A stretch of DNA of 64,000 nucleotides from Arthrobacter beigongshangensis (GCF_016820585.1 NZ_JADHDX010000001.1:695916-759915), one strand, 5' to 3'; positions 26,906 to 35,813 are shown, numbered from the stretch's first letter. Notes: generated by a model from the sequence alone, not told the origin. Translations and numbers: made by a program.

Positions 26906-28099
26906 TTGACGAAACGATTAGCATCTAGGGTGAATACACTTTCACCTTCAACAACGCTTGCCATTACGGCGAAAGCAAAGGAAATGAAAGATTCTGGTAT
27001 CGACGTGATTGGTCTTGGCGCGGGCGAACCAGATTATAATACACCAGATAATATCATTGAAGCGGCTTATAGGTCCCTGAAGGAAGGCAGAACGAAGTAT
27101 ACACCTGCTGGTGGACTTCCTGCATTAAAAGATGCCATCATTGACAAACTGCAAAAGGATCAAAATTTAAGCTATTCTAGACAAGAAATTATGGTTGGAA
27201 TTGGCGCGAAGCATGTTCTATACACTATGTTTCAAGTCATGCTAGACCCGGGTGATGAAGTCATCATTCCAACTCCTTACTGGGTTAGTTATCCAGAACA
27301 GGTCAAGCTAGCGGGTGGAGTACCTGTACATATCGAAGGCACTGCTACAGCACAGTTTAAAGTGACAGCTGACCAAATTAGTGAAGCGATTACACCTAAA
27401 ACAAAAGCGATTATTATTAACTCTCCCGGTAATCCAACAGGGATGATTTATTCGCAAGAGGAATTGCAGCAAATCGCTACGGTTTGTCAAGAGAAGGATA
27501 TTTGGATTGTATCAGATGAAATTTATGAGAAGTTAATTTACGGAGACGAAACGCATTATTCCATTGCACAGCTGTCAGCTGATGCTAAAAAACGAACACT
27601 TATTATTAATGGCGTATCTAAATCCCATTCGATGACAGGCTGGAGGATTGGTTACGTTGCGGGAGATGCAGAGATGGTTAAGGCGATGACAGACCTTGCG
27701 AGTCATTCGACATCTAACCCAACAACGACCTCACAATATGGAGCAATCGAAGCATACAACGGACCACAAGATACAGTTGAAACGATGCGGAAGGATTTTG
27801 AATCACGCTTAAACCGTGTCTATCCGCAGCTATGTGCGATTCCTGGATTTTCAGTTATTAAGCCACAAGGTGCATTTTATTTACTACCAGAAGTATCTGA
27901 GGCTGTTGCGAAAACGGGCTTTGACAATGTGGATGAGTTTGCAACGGCCTTATTGGAGCAAGCGAATGTTGCCGTAATCCCTGGATCTGGTTTCGGTTCA
28001 CCAGGAACGATTCGTTTATCCTACGCAACATCCATTGATTTATTGGAAGAAGCGATTCGACGCATTCATACATTTGTAGAAGAAAATTGGAAAGAATAA
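26906..28099 (+). CDS. aspB: Aspartate aminotransferase
   Basis: PLP enzyme of fold type I that interconverts aspartate and oxaloacetate with glutamate/2-oxoglutarate. The PLP lysine is K239 in NGVSKSHSMTGWRIGY; NSPGNPTG (172-179) and SDEIYEKL (203-210) are family motifs (subgroup Ib). The TTG start has GGGAG eight bases upstream, 13 bases after ypmB. Downstream asnS uses aspartate, consistent with the conserved aspB-asnS pair. Confidence 0.95.
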   Translation: MTKRLASRVNTLSPSTTLAITAKAKEMKDSGIDVIGLGAGEPDYNTPDNIIEAAYRSLKEGRTKYTPAGGLPALKDAIIDKLQKDQNLSYSRQEIMVGIGAKHVLYTMFQVMLDPGDEVIIPTPYWVSYPEQVKLAGGVPVHIEGTATAQFKVTADQISEAITPKTKAIIINSPGNPTGMIYSQEELQQIATVCQEKDIWIVSDEIYEKLIYGDETHYSIAQLSADAKKRTLIINGVSKSHSMTGWRIGYVAGDAEMVKAMTDLASHSTSNPTTTSQYGAIEAYNGPQDTVETMRKDFESRLNRVYPQLCAIPGFSVIKPQGAFYLLPEVSEAVAKTGFDNVDEFATALLEQANVAVIPGSGFGSPGTIRLSYATSIDLLEEAIRRIHTFVEENWKE

Positions 28100-28127
28100 A
28101 AATAGATTTTAACATTCGGAGGTACCT

Positions 28128-29423
28128 ATGAAAACAATTATGATACACGAAATGCCGAACCATGCAGGTGAAACTGTACGTATCGGTGGTTGGCTTGCTA
28201 ATAAACGTTCAAGCGGAAAAATTGCGTTCTTGCAATTACGAGATGGTTCAGGATTTGTACAAGGTGTTGTTGTCAAAGAAGTAGTCGGCGAGGACATCTT
28301 TGCAAAAGCAAAATCGATTACACAAGAAAGCTCACTGTATATTACGGCTGAAATCACAGTTGATGAACGTTCATCATTCGGCTATGAATTACAGGTGAAA
28401 GACATTGAGGTTATCCACGAAGCAGTGGACTACCCAATTACACCAAAAGAACATGGTACTGAATTTTTAATGGATCATCGTCATTTATGGCTCCGTTCAC
28501 GGAAACAGCATGCCATTATGAAAATTCGTGATGAAGTCATTCGTGCTACTTATGAATTTTTCCATATGAATGGCTTCGTTAAAATCGATCCACCCATTTT
28601 GACAGGCTCTTCACCAGAAGGAACATCTGAGCTGTTCAAAACAAAGTATTTCGATGAAGATGCATTTTTGTCTCAATCAGGACAGCTTTACATGGAAGCG
28701 GCGGCGATGGCACTTGGAAAAGTATTTTCATTTGGTCCGACATTCCGTGCAGAAAAGTCGAAAACTCGTCGTCACTTAATTGAGTTTTGGATGATTGAGC
28801 CGGAAATGGCATTTATTGAATTTGAAGAAAGCTTAGAAGTTCAGGAGCAATATGTCACGCATGTTGTTCAATCTGTCTTGCAAAACTGCCCACTTGAATT
28901 GGAAAGATTGGGACGCGATTTATCCAAGCTTGAAAAAATTCAAGCACCATTTCCACGCATTTCATATGATGATGCGATTAAATTCCTACATGATAATGGC
29001 TTCAATGACATTACATGGGGAGATGATTTTGGGGCACCACACGAAACAGCCATTGCTGAGAGTTATGACATGCCGGTCTTCATTACACATTATCCAATAG
29101 GTATTAAACCGTTCTATATGCAGCCACATCCCGAACGCGATGATGTTGTATTATGTGCGGATATGATTGCACCAGAAGGCTATGGGGAAATCATTGGAGG
29201 CTCAGAACGTGTGCATGACTATGAGCTAATGAAACAGCGTATTAAAGAACATAATTTGGACGAGGACGCATACGCTTGGTATTTAGATTTATGTAAATAT
29301 GGGGCTGTTCCTCATTCTGGTTTTGGACTTGGACTTGAACGTACGGTTGCTTGGATATCAGGCGCAGAACATGTGCGTGAAACGATTCCATTCCCACGCT
29401 TGTTAAACAGACTATATCCTTAA
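28128..29423 (+). CDS. asnS: Asparagine--tRNA ligase
   Basis: Class IIb aminoacyl-tRNA synthetase charging tRNA-Asn. Residues about 1-100 form the OB-fold anticodon-binding domain ([26 protein letters not shown]). The class II core follows with motif 2 [24 protein letters not shown] and motif 3 [12 protein letters not shown] near 395-410. Length 431 is typical. ATG is preceded by CGGAGG. No T-box precedes it. It reads on into dnaD and nth. Confidence 0.96.
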   Translation: MKTIMIHEMPNHAGETVRIGGWLANKRSSGKIAFLQLRDGSGFVQGVVVKEVVGEDIFAKAKSITQESSLYITAEITVDERSSFGYELQVKDIEVIHEAVDYPITPKEHGTEFLMDHRHLWLRSRKQHAIMKIRDEVIRATYEFFHMNGFVKIDPPILTGSSPEGTSELFKTKYFDEDAFLSQSGQLYMEAAAMALGKVFSFGPTFRAEKSKTRRHLIEFWMIEPEMAFIEFEESLEVQEQYVTHVVQSVLQNCPLELERLGRDLSKLEKIQAPFPRISYDDAIKFLHDNGFNDITWGDDFGAPHETAIAESYDMPVFITHYPIGIKPFYMQPHPERDDVVLCADMIAPEGYGEIIGGSERVHDYELMKQRIKEHNLDEDAYAWYLDLCKYGAVPHSGFGLGLERTVAWISGAEHVRETIPFPRLLNRLYP

Positions 29424-29479
29424 TGCCTTGCGTAAATTTTGATAGTGTATAACTGATTAGATAGAGAGGAGTTCGGACA

Positions 29480-30193
29480 ATGCAATATGAAGAACGGCTC
29501 CGAATTTGGATTGAGCAGGGGAATGTAACTATTCCCCAGCTTTTTTTTCAGTACTATAAAAGCCTAGGCATCAAGGACTTAGATGCCACACTTATCATGC
29601 ATATGACTGCCTATGCAACTGCGGGGAATCACTTTCCCACACCAATGGATTTGGCGAGCCGCATGCATATGACTGACAATGAAGTTTCAATGATTTTGCA
29701 AAAGCTAATGCAGCACGGCTTTTTAAAAATTACCCAAGCTGAAGACGATAACGGTGTCTTATATGAGTCATTTTCTTTACAGCCCTTATGGAACCGTCTG
29801 CTGGATCATATTACAAATATGACCAATAAAGCTGAAAAAGAAAGTCAGAAAAATGCAGAAGGAGAAATCTTTTCGCTGTTTGAGCAAGAATTTGGACGAC
29901 TTTTATCACCAATGGAATGTGAATCTATCACGATGTGGATTGACGACGACGGTCATAGTGTAGATATTATTCGTGCGGCATTGAAAGAAGCGGTTCTCGC
30001 ACAAAAAATCAGTCTTCGCTATATTGATCGTATTCTTTTCGAGTGGAAAAAGAAGAATGTGAGGACGCTGTCTGATGTAGAACGTCAAACAAAATCGTTT
30101 AGGACTGTCGGTATTCGTCCAGCACAACAGCAGCAAAAGACCGTTTCAGTCAAACGTGTCCCTTTCTATAATTGGTTGGAAGAACGAGATTAG
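29480..30193 (+). CDS. dnaD: DNA replication initiation protein DnaD
   Basis: Primosomal protein that works with DnaA and DnaB at the origin and in restart in low-GC Firmicutes. N-terminal winged-helix DDBH1 domain (about 1-100, with MTDNEVSMILQKLMQHGFLKI) and C-terminal DDBH2 domain (about 125-200) containing the YxxxIRxxL-like segment YIDRILFEWKKKNVRT. A basic flexible tail follows. 237 residues. Ribosome site GAGAGGAG upstream. Coupled to nth at ten-base spacing. Confidence 0.93.
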   Translation: MQYEERLRIWIEQGNVTIPQLFFQYYKSLGIKDLDATLIMHMTAYATAGNHFPTPMDLASRMHMTDNEVSMILQKLMQHGFLKITQAEDDNGVLYESFSLQPLWNRLLDHITNMTNKAEKESQKNAEGEIFSLFEQEFGRLLSPMECESITMWIDDDGHSVDIIRAALKEAVLAQKISLRYIDRILFEWKKKNVRTLSDVERQTKSFRTVGIRPAQQQQKTVSVKRVPFYNWLEERD

Positions 30194-30203
30194 GAGGGAG
30201 AAT

Positions 30204-30860
30204 ATGCTTACAAAAAAACAATGGGAAGTGTGTCTTGAGCAATTTGGCATCATGTTTCCAGATGCACATTGTGAATTGGTCCATTCTAATCCTTTTGAAT
30301 TGACGATTGCTACGCTATTATCAGCACAATGTACTGATGTGCTTGTCAATCGGGTAACAGCTGATTTATTTAAAAAATATAAAACACCAGAGGATTATTT
30401 GGCGGTTGATATTGAGGAGCTACAATCAGATATTCGTTCAATCGGTTTATTCCGCAATAAAGCGAAAAATATTCAAGCGCTTAGTCAAATGCTCATTGAC
30501 CAGTTTGATGGAGAAGTTCCCGCCAATCGAGATGTCATGATGACGTTGCCTGGCGTCGGTCGAAAGACGGCGAACGTTGTCGTTTCGAATGCCTTTGGTA
30601 TCCCAGCAATCGCCATAGATACCCATTTAGAACGTGTAGCGAAGCGACTAGGCATGAATAGATGGAAGGATTCTGTGTTAGCCGTCGAAGAAAAAATTAT
30701 GCGCTGGACGCCGAAGGACAAATGGACGGATACGCATCATCAAATCATTTTTTTCGGAAGATACCATTGTAAAGCGCAAAATCCAGGGTGCAACGTCTGT
30801 CCACTTCTGCCGTTATGCAGGGAAGGAAAGAAGAGGATGAAAGCTAATGCCGATTCATAA
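30204..30860 (+). CDS. nth: Endonuclease III
   Basis: Bifunctional DNA glycosylase/AP lyase for oxidised pyrimidines. The helix-hairpin-helix LPGVGRKTANVV with its lysine, the catalytic aspartate in IDTHLERVAKRLG, and a [4Fe-4S] cluster at Cys189, 196, 199 and 205 (C-x6-C-x2-C-x5-C) are all visible. Start ATG 30204 has TAGGAGGGAG just upstream; an upstream in-frame start at 30156 lies within dnaD. 218 residues. Confidence 0.96.
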   Translation: MLTKKQWEVCLEQFGIMFPDAHCELVHSNPFELTIATLLSAQCTDVLVNRVTADLFKKYKTPEDYLAVDIEELQSDIRSIGLFRNKAKNIQALSQMLIDQFDGEVPANRDVMMTLPGVGRKTANVVVSNAFGIPAIAIDTHLERVAKRLGMNRWKDSVLAVEEKIMRWTPKDKWTDTHHQIIFFGRYHCKAQNPGCNVCPLLPLCREGKKRMKANADS

Positions 30861-31194
30861 TCAGCACTTTGATAAAGAACGATTCACGCCTTACTTCGAT
30901 TACTGGCAGCAAATGCGAGATGAGATAGAAGTGTGCTATGGGGAAAAAAATCGACGTGCTGTCGAGCTAATGCAGGCTGCGATTGCGAATTACAGTAAGT
31001 TACTGGAGCTTGGAGGAATGGTTTCTGATGAACGCAAGGGCGAAGCTGTCTTTGCCTTACTCCCATTAAATGGGGAGGAACGATTTGAGTTTGTTAAAGA
31101 TAAAATCGCGAGTCATTATGCATTTGTGCAATTAGATGCGCTGATGACAGAAACAAAAAAGAAAGTTGCAAGACTTGCCATTCAAAAAAAGTAA
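30847..31194 (+). CDS. ypoC: YpoC family protein
   Basis: Helical cytosolic protein of 115 residues with no recognised catalytic motif. Its place directly after nth and before convergent ponA is that of YpoC in B. subtilis. Start ATG lies inside the nth 3' end (14-base overlap) with AGGAAAGAAGAGG upstream, so it is coupled to nth. Function unknown. Confidence 0.78.
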   Translation: MPIHNQHFDKERFTPYFDYWQQMRDEIEVCYGEKNRRAVELMQAAIANYSKLLELGGMVSDERKGEAVFALLPLNGEERFEFVKDKIASHYAFVQLDALMTETKKKVARLAIQKK

Positions 31195-31195
31195 C

Positions 31196-31227
31196 AAAAA
31201 AAGCGCCCTAGTTGGACGCTTTTTTTG
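31196..31227. terminator. Bidirectional terminator between ypoC and ponA
   Basis: AAAAAAAGCG (31196-31205) pairs with CGCTTTTTTT (31217-31226); the loop is CCCTAGTTGGA. T-runs exist on both strands, suiting the convergent genes. Confidence 0.85.
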
Positions 31228-31234
31228 TTATTCA

Positions 31235-33844
31235 TTAAGGTGTTCCGTTATCGGACGTTGTTCCATCGCTATCGCCTGGATTGTTACCGGTTGTACCGTC
31301 AGTGACTGGTGGAACGTCATCTGCTGGTGTCTCGGTGTCAGTGTCCCCATTATTACCGTTGTTGCCATTGTTTTCATTACCGTTACCATTTGGCTGACCG
31401 TCATCCGTACCATCATCGGGATTGCCGTTATTGTCATTTGGATCCCACTCAGGAATTTCTTCGACGACATCCTCAATTTGAATTGAAGTTGTTGCTGGAG
31501 GACTTTCGAGTTCACCAAGTTTCGCAATAACAGAAAATGCATAGAGGCGACCAGGTTCAACGCCTTGGAATAAGAGAGACAAATCCTGTGTCGTTGTCAT
31601 CTCCTGCATTTCACCACCGTCTGCACTAACAAATACAGTGAATTCAATCACTTCATCGAGTGTTTCAACATCTGGTGCGTTATGCGCCCAACTTAACGTA
31701 ATGGCGTTTGTGTCAACATCATACTGAGCTGTTACATTATGGGGTGCCTCCAACTCGGTAATTTCTTCTTCAGCCATCTCCGTTGGTGCAGTTCCTTTCA
31801 CGAATAACTCTGTACGCTTTAAATTATCAGGTGTTGTACTGCTCGCTAAAAGAAGTGGTTTGGAACCAAATACAATAGTTGCTTCTTCCACAGTGCTAGG
31901 TTTTTCGAAGCGGGCTGTATTTTTCCCAGCTGAAATATCACTCATAACCATTTTGAAAAGATTTTGCGGTACATATCTACCTTTGTCATATGTTTGAATT
32001 GGCGTCGTATATTTTTCATAGCCTCCCCAAACAGCAATAGTATAATCTGATGTATAGCCTGTAAACCATGAGTCAGGAACATCTGTATTTTTCATACCAT
32101 TCTTCTGAATAATTTCGGAAGGGTAGTTAGTTGTCCCCGTTTTTCCTGCAATATCCAATCCTGAAATATTTGCTCGTTGTCCTGAACCAACGGACATAAC
32201 ATCGCGTAGGATGTCCGTCACCATATAGGCAGTGGAATCTTTCATGGCAATGTTAGATTCTGGTTTCATTTTATGCTCGGATGTACCATCTCTAAAAATA
32301 ATTTTCTGGATGGCATGTGGCTTCGTGTAAATACCTTTATTGCCAAATGCTGCGAAGGCGCCAGCCATTTGAACAGTAGAGAAATCATATTCTCCTCCAC
32401 CAATTGCATTGGAGGAGTTTAATTTATCGTACGGCAGTCCTAAATTTCTAGCAAAATCTCCTGCTTTTTGTGTGCCTACTTCTTCAAAAATTTTAATCGC
32501 AGGGATATTACGAGATTTGTATAAGGCGTCTCGTATGGATATGCTTCCTAAAAACTTCCCGTCAACGTTACGAATTGGTTGGTTCGTGCCTTTATAGTTA
32601 TATGGCTCATCTACTGTCGTATAACCGGTAGACCAGCTGAAGTTTTCAATTGCTGGCCCATAGGAAAGAATGGGCTTAATCGTAGAACCAGGTTGGCGCT
32701 TTTGGTCAGAGGCGAAGTTCCAATCGAGTCCAGAATAATTTCGACCTCCGCCAATTGCGGCAATTGCACCTGTTTCTGTATCGACAACCGTCATAGCGGC
32801 CTGCATGTCATCTGATTCAAATAGGTCGGATGTACTTAACGCATTTTCAACCGCTTGCTGCGCTGCAGGATCTAAAGACGTTTGAATTTTGACACCTTCA
32901 GAAAGTAAGTGTGATAGATTGGCTTCTTCTAGTTCAGCTAAAACAAAATCGACATAGGCTGGATATTTCGTTTTGCTCACTTGTCTTTTATCTTCAGAAA
33001 GAAGCAATGATGTGATGGGTACTAGTTTTGCTGCATCCATTTCTGCTTTTGTAATTTTTTTATGCTGATACATAAGCCCGAGAACGGTATTACGGCGTTT
33101 TTCTGCCCGTTCTGGATTTTTATAAGGATTATAACCATTTGGACTTTGTGGCATTCCGGCTAATAAAGCAATTTCGGGTAGTTCAAGCTCTTTTAAACTT
33201 TTACCGAAAATTTCTTTGGAAGCTGTTCCGATACCATACGTATTTCCTGACATAAGAATTTTGTTAAAGTACATTTCAAAAATTTCTTCTTTTTCATATT
33301 TACGTTCAAGTTGAAAGGCTAGCCAAGCTTCTTGTGCTTTCCTTTTTAATGTTTTCTCTTCTGTTAGAAAAGAGTTCTTAATAACTTGTTGGGTGAGGGT
33401 ACTCGCTCCTTGTGAGCCGAAACCACCTCTAAAGTTGGCAATGACAGCACCGCCAAGTCGCCAGAAATCCATTCCGTGGTGTTTATAAAATCGAACATCC
33501 TCAGTTGCCAAAATGGCATCCTTAACAGTTTGAGGGATTTCCGCGTAAGGAACAAATTCTCGTTTTTCCACGCCAGACTTCATAAACACATTACCTTTAA
33601 TATCGAGAAACTCAGATGATAGTGGGTCTTTCAATAGACTTTCATCGAGATCGGGAGCTGAACTGGCGTAAAAAGCAAATAATCCTGCTCCTCCGATGAG
33701 TCCAGCCAATCCAATGAGGACAAGCACAAGAAAGATTTTTTTAATAATAGATTTAACGCCTCTTGGTTTATTGCCTTTCTTCTTGCTGCGCTCGGCTTTA
33801 ACTTTTTCACGTCGTCCTGTTCTTGAATTTATATGATCACTCAT
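31235..33844 (-). CDS. ponA: Class A penicillin-binding protein 1A/1B
   Basis: Bifunctional peptidoglycan synthase of 869 residues. Basic cytosolic tail (1-30), one membrane anchor (about 33-56), GT51 glycosyltransferase domain (with TEDVRFYKHHGMD and the QGASTLTQQ motif), then the transpeptidase with SxxK in PGSTIKP (near 390), an SxN-type motif in KSRNIPAI and KTGTT (near 570). A fibronectin type III-like domain (about 700-790) is followed by an Asn/Gly/Asp/Thr-rich disordered tail of about 70 residues. recU lies just upstream on the same strand, as in B. subtilis. Confidence 0.95.
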   Translation of the reverse strand: MSDHINSRTGRREKVKAERSKKKGNKPRGVKSIIKKIFLVLVLIGLAGLIGGAGLFAFYASSAPDLDESLLKDPLSSEFLDIKGNVFMKSGVEKREFVPYAEIPQTVKDAILATEDVRFYKHHGMDFWRLGGAVIANFRGGFGSQGASTLTQQVIKNSFLTEEKTLKRKAQEAWLAFQLERKYEKEEIFEMYFNKILMSGNTYGIGTASKEIFGKSLKELELPEIALLAGMPQSPNGYNPYKNPERAEKRRNTVLGLMYQHKKITKAEMDAAKLVPITSLLLSEDKRQVSKTKYPAYVDFVLAELEEANLSHLLSEGVKIQTSLDPAAQQAVENALSTSDLFESDDMQAAMTVVDTETGAIAAIGGGRNYSGLDWNFASDQKRQPGSTIKPILSYGPAIENFSWSTGYTTVDEPYNYKGTNQPIRNVDGKFLGSISIRDALYKSRNIPAIKIFEEVGTQKAGDFARNLGLPYDKLNSSNAIGGGEYDFSTVQMAGAFAAFGNKGIYTKPHAIQKIIFRDGTSEHKMKPESNIAMKDSTAYMVTDILRDVMSVGSGQRANISGLDIAGKTGTTNYPSEIIQKNGMKNTDVPDSWFTGYTSDYTIAVWGGYEKYTTPIQTYDKGRYVPQNLFKMVMSDISAGKNTARFEKPSTVEEATIVFGSKPLLLASSTTPDNLKRTELFVKGTAPTEMAEEEITELEAPHNVTAQYDVDTNAITLSWAHNAPDVETLDEVIEFTVFVSADGGEMQEMTTTQDLSLLFQGVEPGRLYAFSVIAKLGELESPPATTSIQIEDVVEEIPEWDPNDNNGNPDDGTDDGQPNGNGNENNGNNGNNGDTDTETPADDVPPVTDGTTGNNPGDSDGTTSDNGTP

Positions 33845-33852
33845 TTTACTTC

Positions 33853-34458
33853 CTACCTTTCATTCGCAACATGCGATAGAGCTTGTAAATAATCGAGTCT
33901 TGGATTATAACCGGATAAAACTTCAATACCCACATCCTCAAACTCTGCCAATGTCATCGATTTTCTTCCGCCTGCCTTCATTCTTTCCCAATATTTCTCA
34001 AAACTATCATAATGGATGATGAAATAACGGTCAAGTACAGTAAATTTAATGATGAAAAAGACAATTCCGGCTTGTTCTGACACACTTTTCATATGATTGA
34101 CCTGATGCTCATGAATATTTTGTAATGGGAAAGACGTTACGCTTTTTGTTTCTTTTGCTTCAAAATCAATATACTTGCCCTGCCATACGCCATTAAAATC
34201 TGTTGTAGAAGGCGTTCGGAAATAGGCTTCTGTAATAACGGCTGCACTTCTAGCTGGATACTTGACGTTAACAATTTGGATAGGCACGGGCTTTTTATGG
34301 ATGACAGCTATGCCGTGGCTTACATAATATTCATTCGTGTCATTCAATTCATCCTCCAATGATTTCCCACGATTACTGAATGACAGATTGCTTTTTTTCG
34401 GCAAGCTACTTTTCTGAACGGGCACGTATTTCTTACCGTTCGGATACCGGATTGTCAT
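33853..34458 (-). CDS. recU: Holliday junction resolvase RecU
   Basis: Metal-dependent endonuclease that cuts Holliday junctions during recombination and chromosome segregation. 201 residues. Nuclease-fold motifs include DFNGVWQGKYIDFEAKETK (D and E-x-K) and the HQVNHM segment. The start MTIRYPNGKKY at 34458 has GAGGTGG four bases upstream; an earlier in-frame start at 34485 would include this site. ponA starts eight bases after its stop, so the two form an operon. Confidence 0.95.
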   Translation of the reverse strand: MTIRYPNGKKYVPVQKSSLPKKSNLSFSNRGKSLEDELNDTNEYYVSHGIAVIHKKPVPIQIVNVKYPARSAAVITEAYFRTPSTTDFNGVWQGKYIDFEAKETKSVTSFPLQNIHEHQVNHMKSVSEQAGIVFFIIKFTVLDRYFIIHYDSFEKYWERMKAGGRKSMTLAEFEDVGIEVLSGYNPRLDYLQALSHVANER

Positions 34459-34635
34459 AGTTACCACCTCGCATTTTACTATCATACCATATCAATTGGA
34501 CGAATTAAGGGAGGGAAAGTTTCAAATCGAACTACTAAGTGCTCGCTTTGTATAGTTTCTGTGTCCTTGACGAAAATTATATAGGGAATGCCAAAGTAAT
34601 ATTTCAATAGAAGGGAGTTGAATGAAATCCAGATA

Positions 34636-34672
34636 AAAAAGTGATTTGAAATAAATCCTCAAATCACTTTTT
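34636..34672 (-). terminator. Strong terminator, probably of the VOC gene before the insertion
   Basis: AAAAAGTGATTTGA (34636-34649) pairs perfectly over 14 bp with TCAAATCACTTTTT (34659-34672). Read leftward it ends in a T-run. The only minus-strand gene to its right is the VOC gene, now 730 bases away because of the element at 34691-35398. Confidence 0.85.
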
Positions 34673-34681
34673 GCTAGTTAT

Positions 34682-34709
34682 ATTAAATGCCACATCTGTT
34701 GATTAACCA
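34682..34709 (+). repeat. Left target duplication and terminal inverted repeat
   Basis: ATTAAATGC (34682-34690) is repeated exactly at 35399-35407. It is followed by CACATCTGTTGATTAACCA (34691-34709), whose reverse complement differs by one base from 35380-35398. Confidence 0.9.
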
Positions 34710-35398
34710 AAAAATAACTTAATCAAATAGTAGGGGCTCCATGCTCAATCGCTTTTGGATTACTTTAGATTGAACGACTTCTATACAATAACCGTGCTTT
34801 ATATATACAGGGATACGACTACGCCGCATCCCTATATATTTCTTCGGTCATCGTATGGTGGTCGTTCATCCGTCGCTCTCCAAAAACGTAGATACACGAA
34901 GTGCTAATGCTTTTTGGGACGAGCGAATAGAGGGCTTCTTAACTGGAGAGGGCCGCCAAAGATGAAATTTTGGCGGCCGAAGCCTTGCTCATGGTCTTTT
35001 CCATTTTTATTTTTTCTATAAAGCTTGCTAAGAGTAAAGTAGGAAAACCTTGTACAACGTGCAGAGTGCCCGAAATTGCATTTTCGGGCACTTACAATCT
35101 TTATAGAAAGCCATCCATTCTTTTCTTTCCAAGAAACTGTATTTATCACTTAAATATTGTAGATACGTGACAGGCAACTATTCATAATAAGATGACCGGA
35201 AAATGCATGGCTAGAAATGACGAAGTCATTTCTAGCCATGCTTACTCCTGAAGGAGGAATGAACCCCAATTCCTCCTTGGTAATTATGTCTTGAATAGTT
35301 GGCCGAAAGCGAACCGGAAATGAGCTAGTGAAAAATATAGTTTTCAAACCTTTGTTTATCTGCGATTTATTCAAGTAAATGGTTAATCAACAGACGTG
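34691..35398. mobile_element. 708-bp non-coding structured insertion with TIRs and 9-bp TSD
   Basis: Bounded by 19-bp terminal inverted repeats (18/19 identical) and an exact 9-bp direct repeat, the hallmarks of a DNA-transposon-type insertion. No frame inside has a ribosome site or a recognisable product; the three longest frames (82 codons or fewer) run through hairpins. Instead it contains nested hairpins: 34771-34868, 34874-34925, 34921-34990, 35013-35109 and 35175-35301, including a perfect 17-bp stem with a GAA loop (35205-35241). It resembles a large MITE, or a mobile structured-RNA element; no transposase is present, so it would be moved in trans. The family is unknown to me. Confidence 0.85.
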
Positions 35399-35407
35399 AT
35401 TAAATGC
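35380..35407 (-). repeat. Right terminal inverted repeat and target duplication
   Basis: TGGTTAATCAACAGACGTG (35380-35398) is the inverted partner of 34691-34709, followed by ATTAAATGC (35399-35407). The duplication overlaps the last codons and stop of the VOC gene, which therefore stays intact. Confidence 0.9.
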
Positions 35408-35783
35408 TTATTTCTATCTGATTACCTTCCGGATCCAAAACGCAACTCTCATAATACCCATCACCAGTCGTTCTTGGTCCACTTATTACTTCATAGCCGT
35501 CGTTTTTTAATCGTTGGGTTATTTGATCGACTAATTCTTTGGAGCCGATTGAAAAAGCAAGATGGGTAATGCCGGTTCGGAACAATGGCTTTTCTTGAAA
35601 TACCATATCCGGTCGGGTCATTAATTCGAGTCTACTTCCTTCGTCAAAAGTTAGGAAATAGGTTTCCAAGCCTGTCTTAGGATTATAGTATTTATCATTT
35701 GATTTTGCGGAAAAATAGACCTCGTAGAATTTTTTCATTGCATCTAAATCTGTAGCATAGAGCGCGATATGTTCGATTTTCAT
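35400..35783 (-). CDS. VOC (glyoxalase/bleomycin resistance) superfamily protein
   Basis: 127-residue single-domain protein with two beta-alpha-beta-beta-beta modules. The N-terminus MKIEHIALYATDLDAMKKFYEVYF and the C-terminal YYESCVLDPEGNQIEIS are typical of glyoxalase I-like VOC proteins; metal ligands expected are His5, Glu in SRLELM, His in GITHLAFS and Glu in NQIEI. Substrate unknown. The gene lies 30 bases after the degV stop on the same strand, with GGGGGGA as ribosome site. Its stop codon lies in the target duplication of the adjacent insertion. Confidence 0.85.
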   Translation of the reverse strand: MKIEHIALYATDLDAMKKFYEVYFSAKSNDKYYNPKTGLETYFLTFDEGSRLELMTRPDMVFQEKPLFRTGITHLAFSIGSKELVDQITQRLKNDGYEVISGPRTTGDGYYESCVLDPEGNQIEISI

Positions 35784-35813
35784 CTAGTATTCCCCCCAAG
35801 AGTATTGTAATAC

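Noticed and set aside
28060-28130. T-box before asnS
   Set aside because: The aspB-asnS gap is 28 bases and has no TGGNACCGCG motif.
31166-31530. Plus-strand frames of 73-106 codons antisense to the ponA tail
   Set aside because: They are shadows of the low-complexity Asn/Gly tail codons of ponA and give Val/Ile/Thr- or Tyr/His-rich products with no ribosome site.
34904-35374. Open frames of 66-81 codons inside the 708-bp element (possible transposase fragment)
   Set aside because: No ribosome sites, no transposase motifs, and each frame runs through perfect hairpins; base pairing explains the sequence better than coding.
34691-35398. Group II intron or IStron reading of the structured element
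   Set aside because: No domain V-like hairpin with the catalytic triad pattern, no 5' GUGYG start, and the 9-bp duplication with terminal inverted repeats points to DNA transposition.
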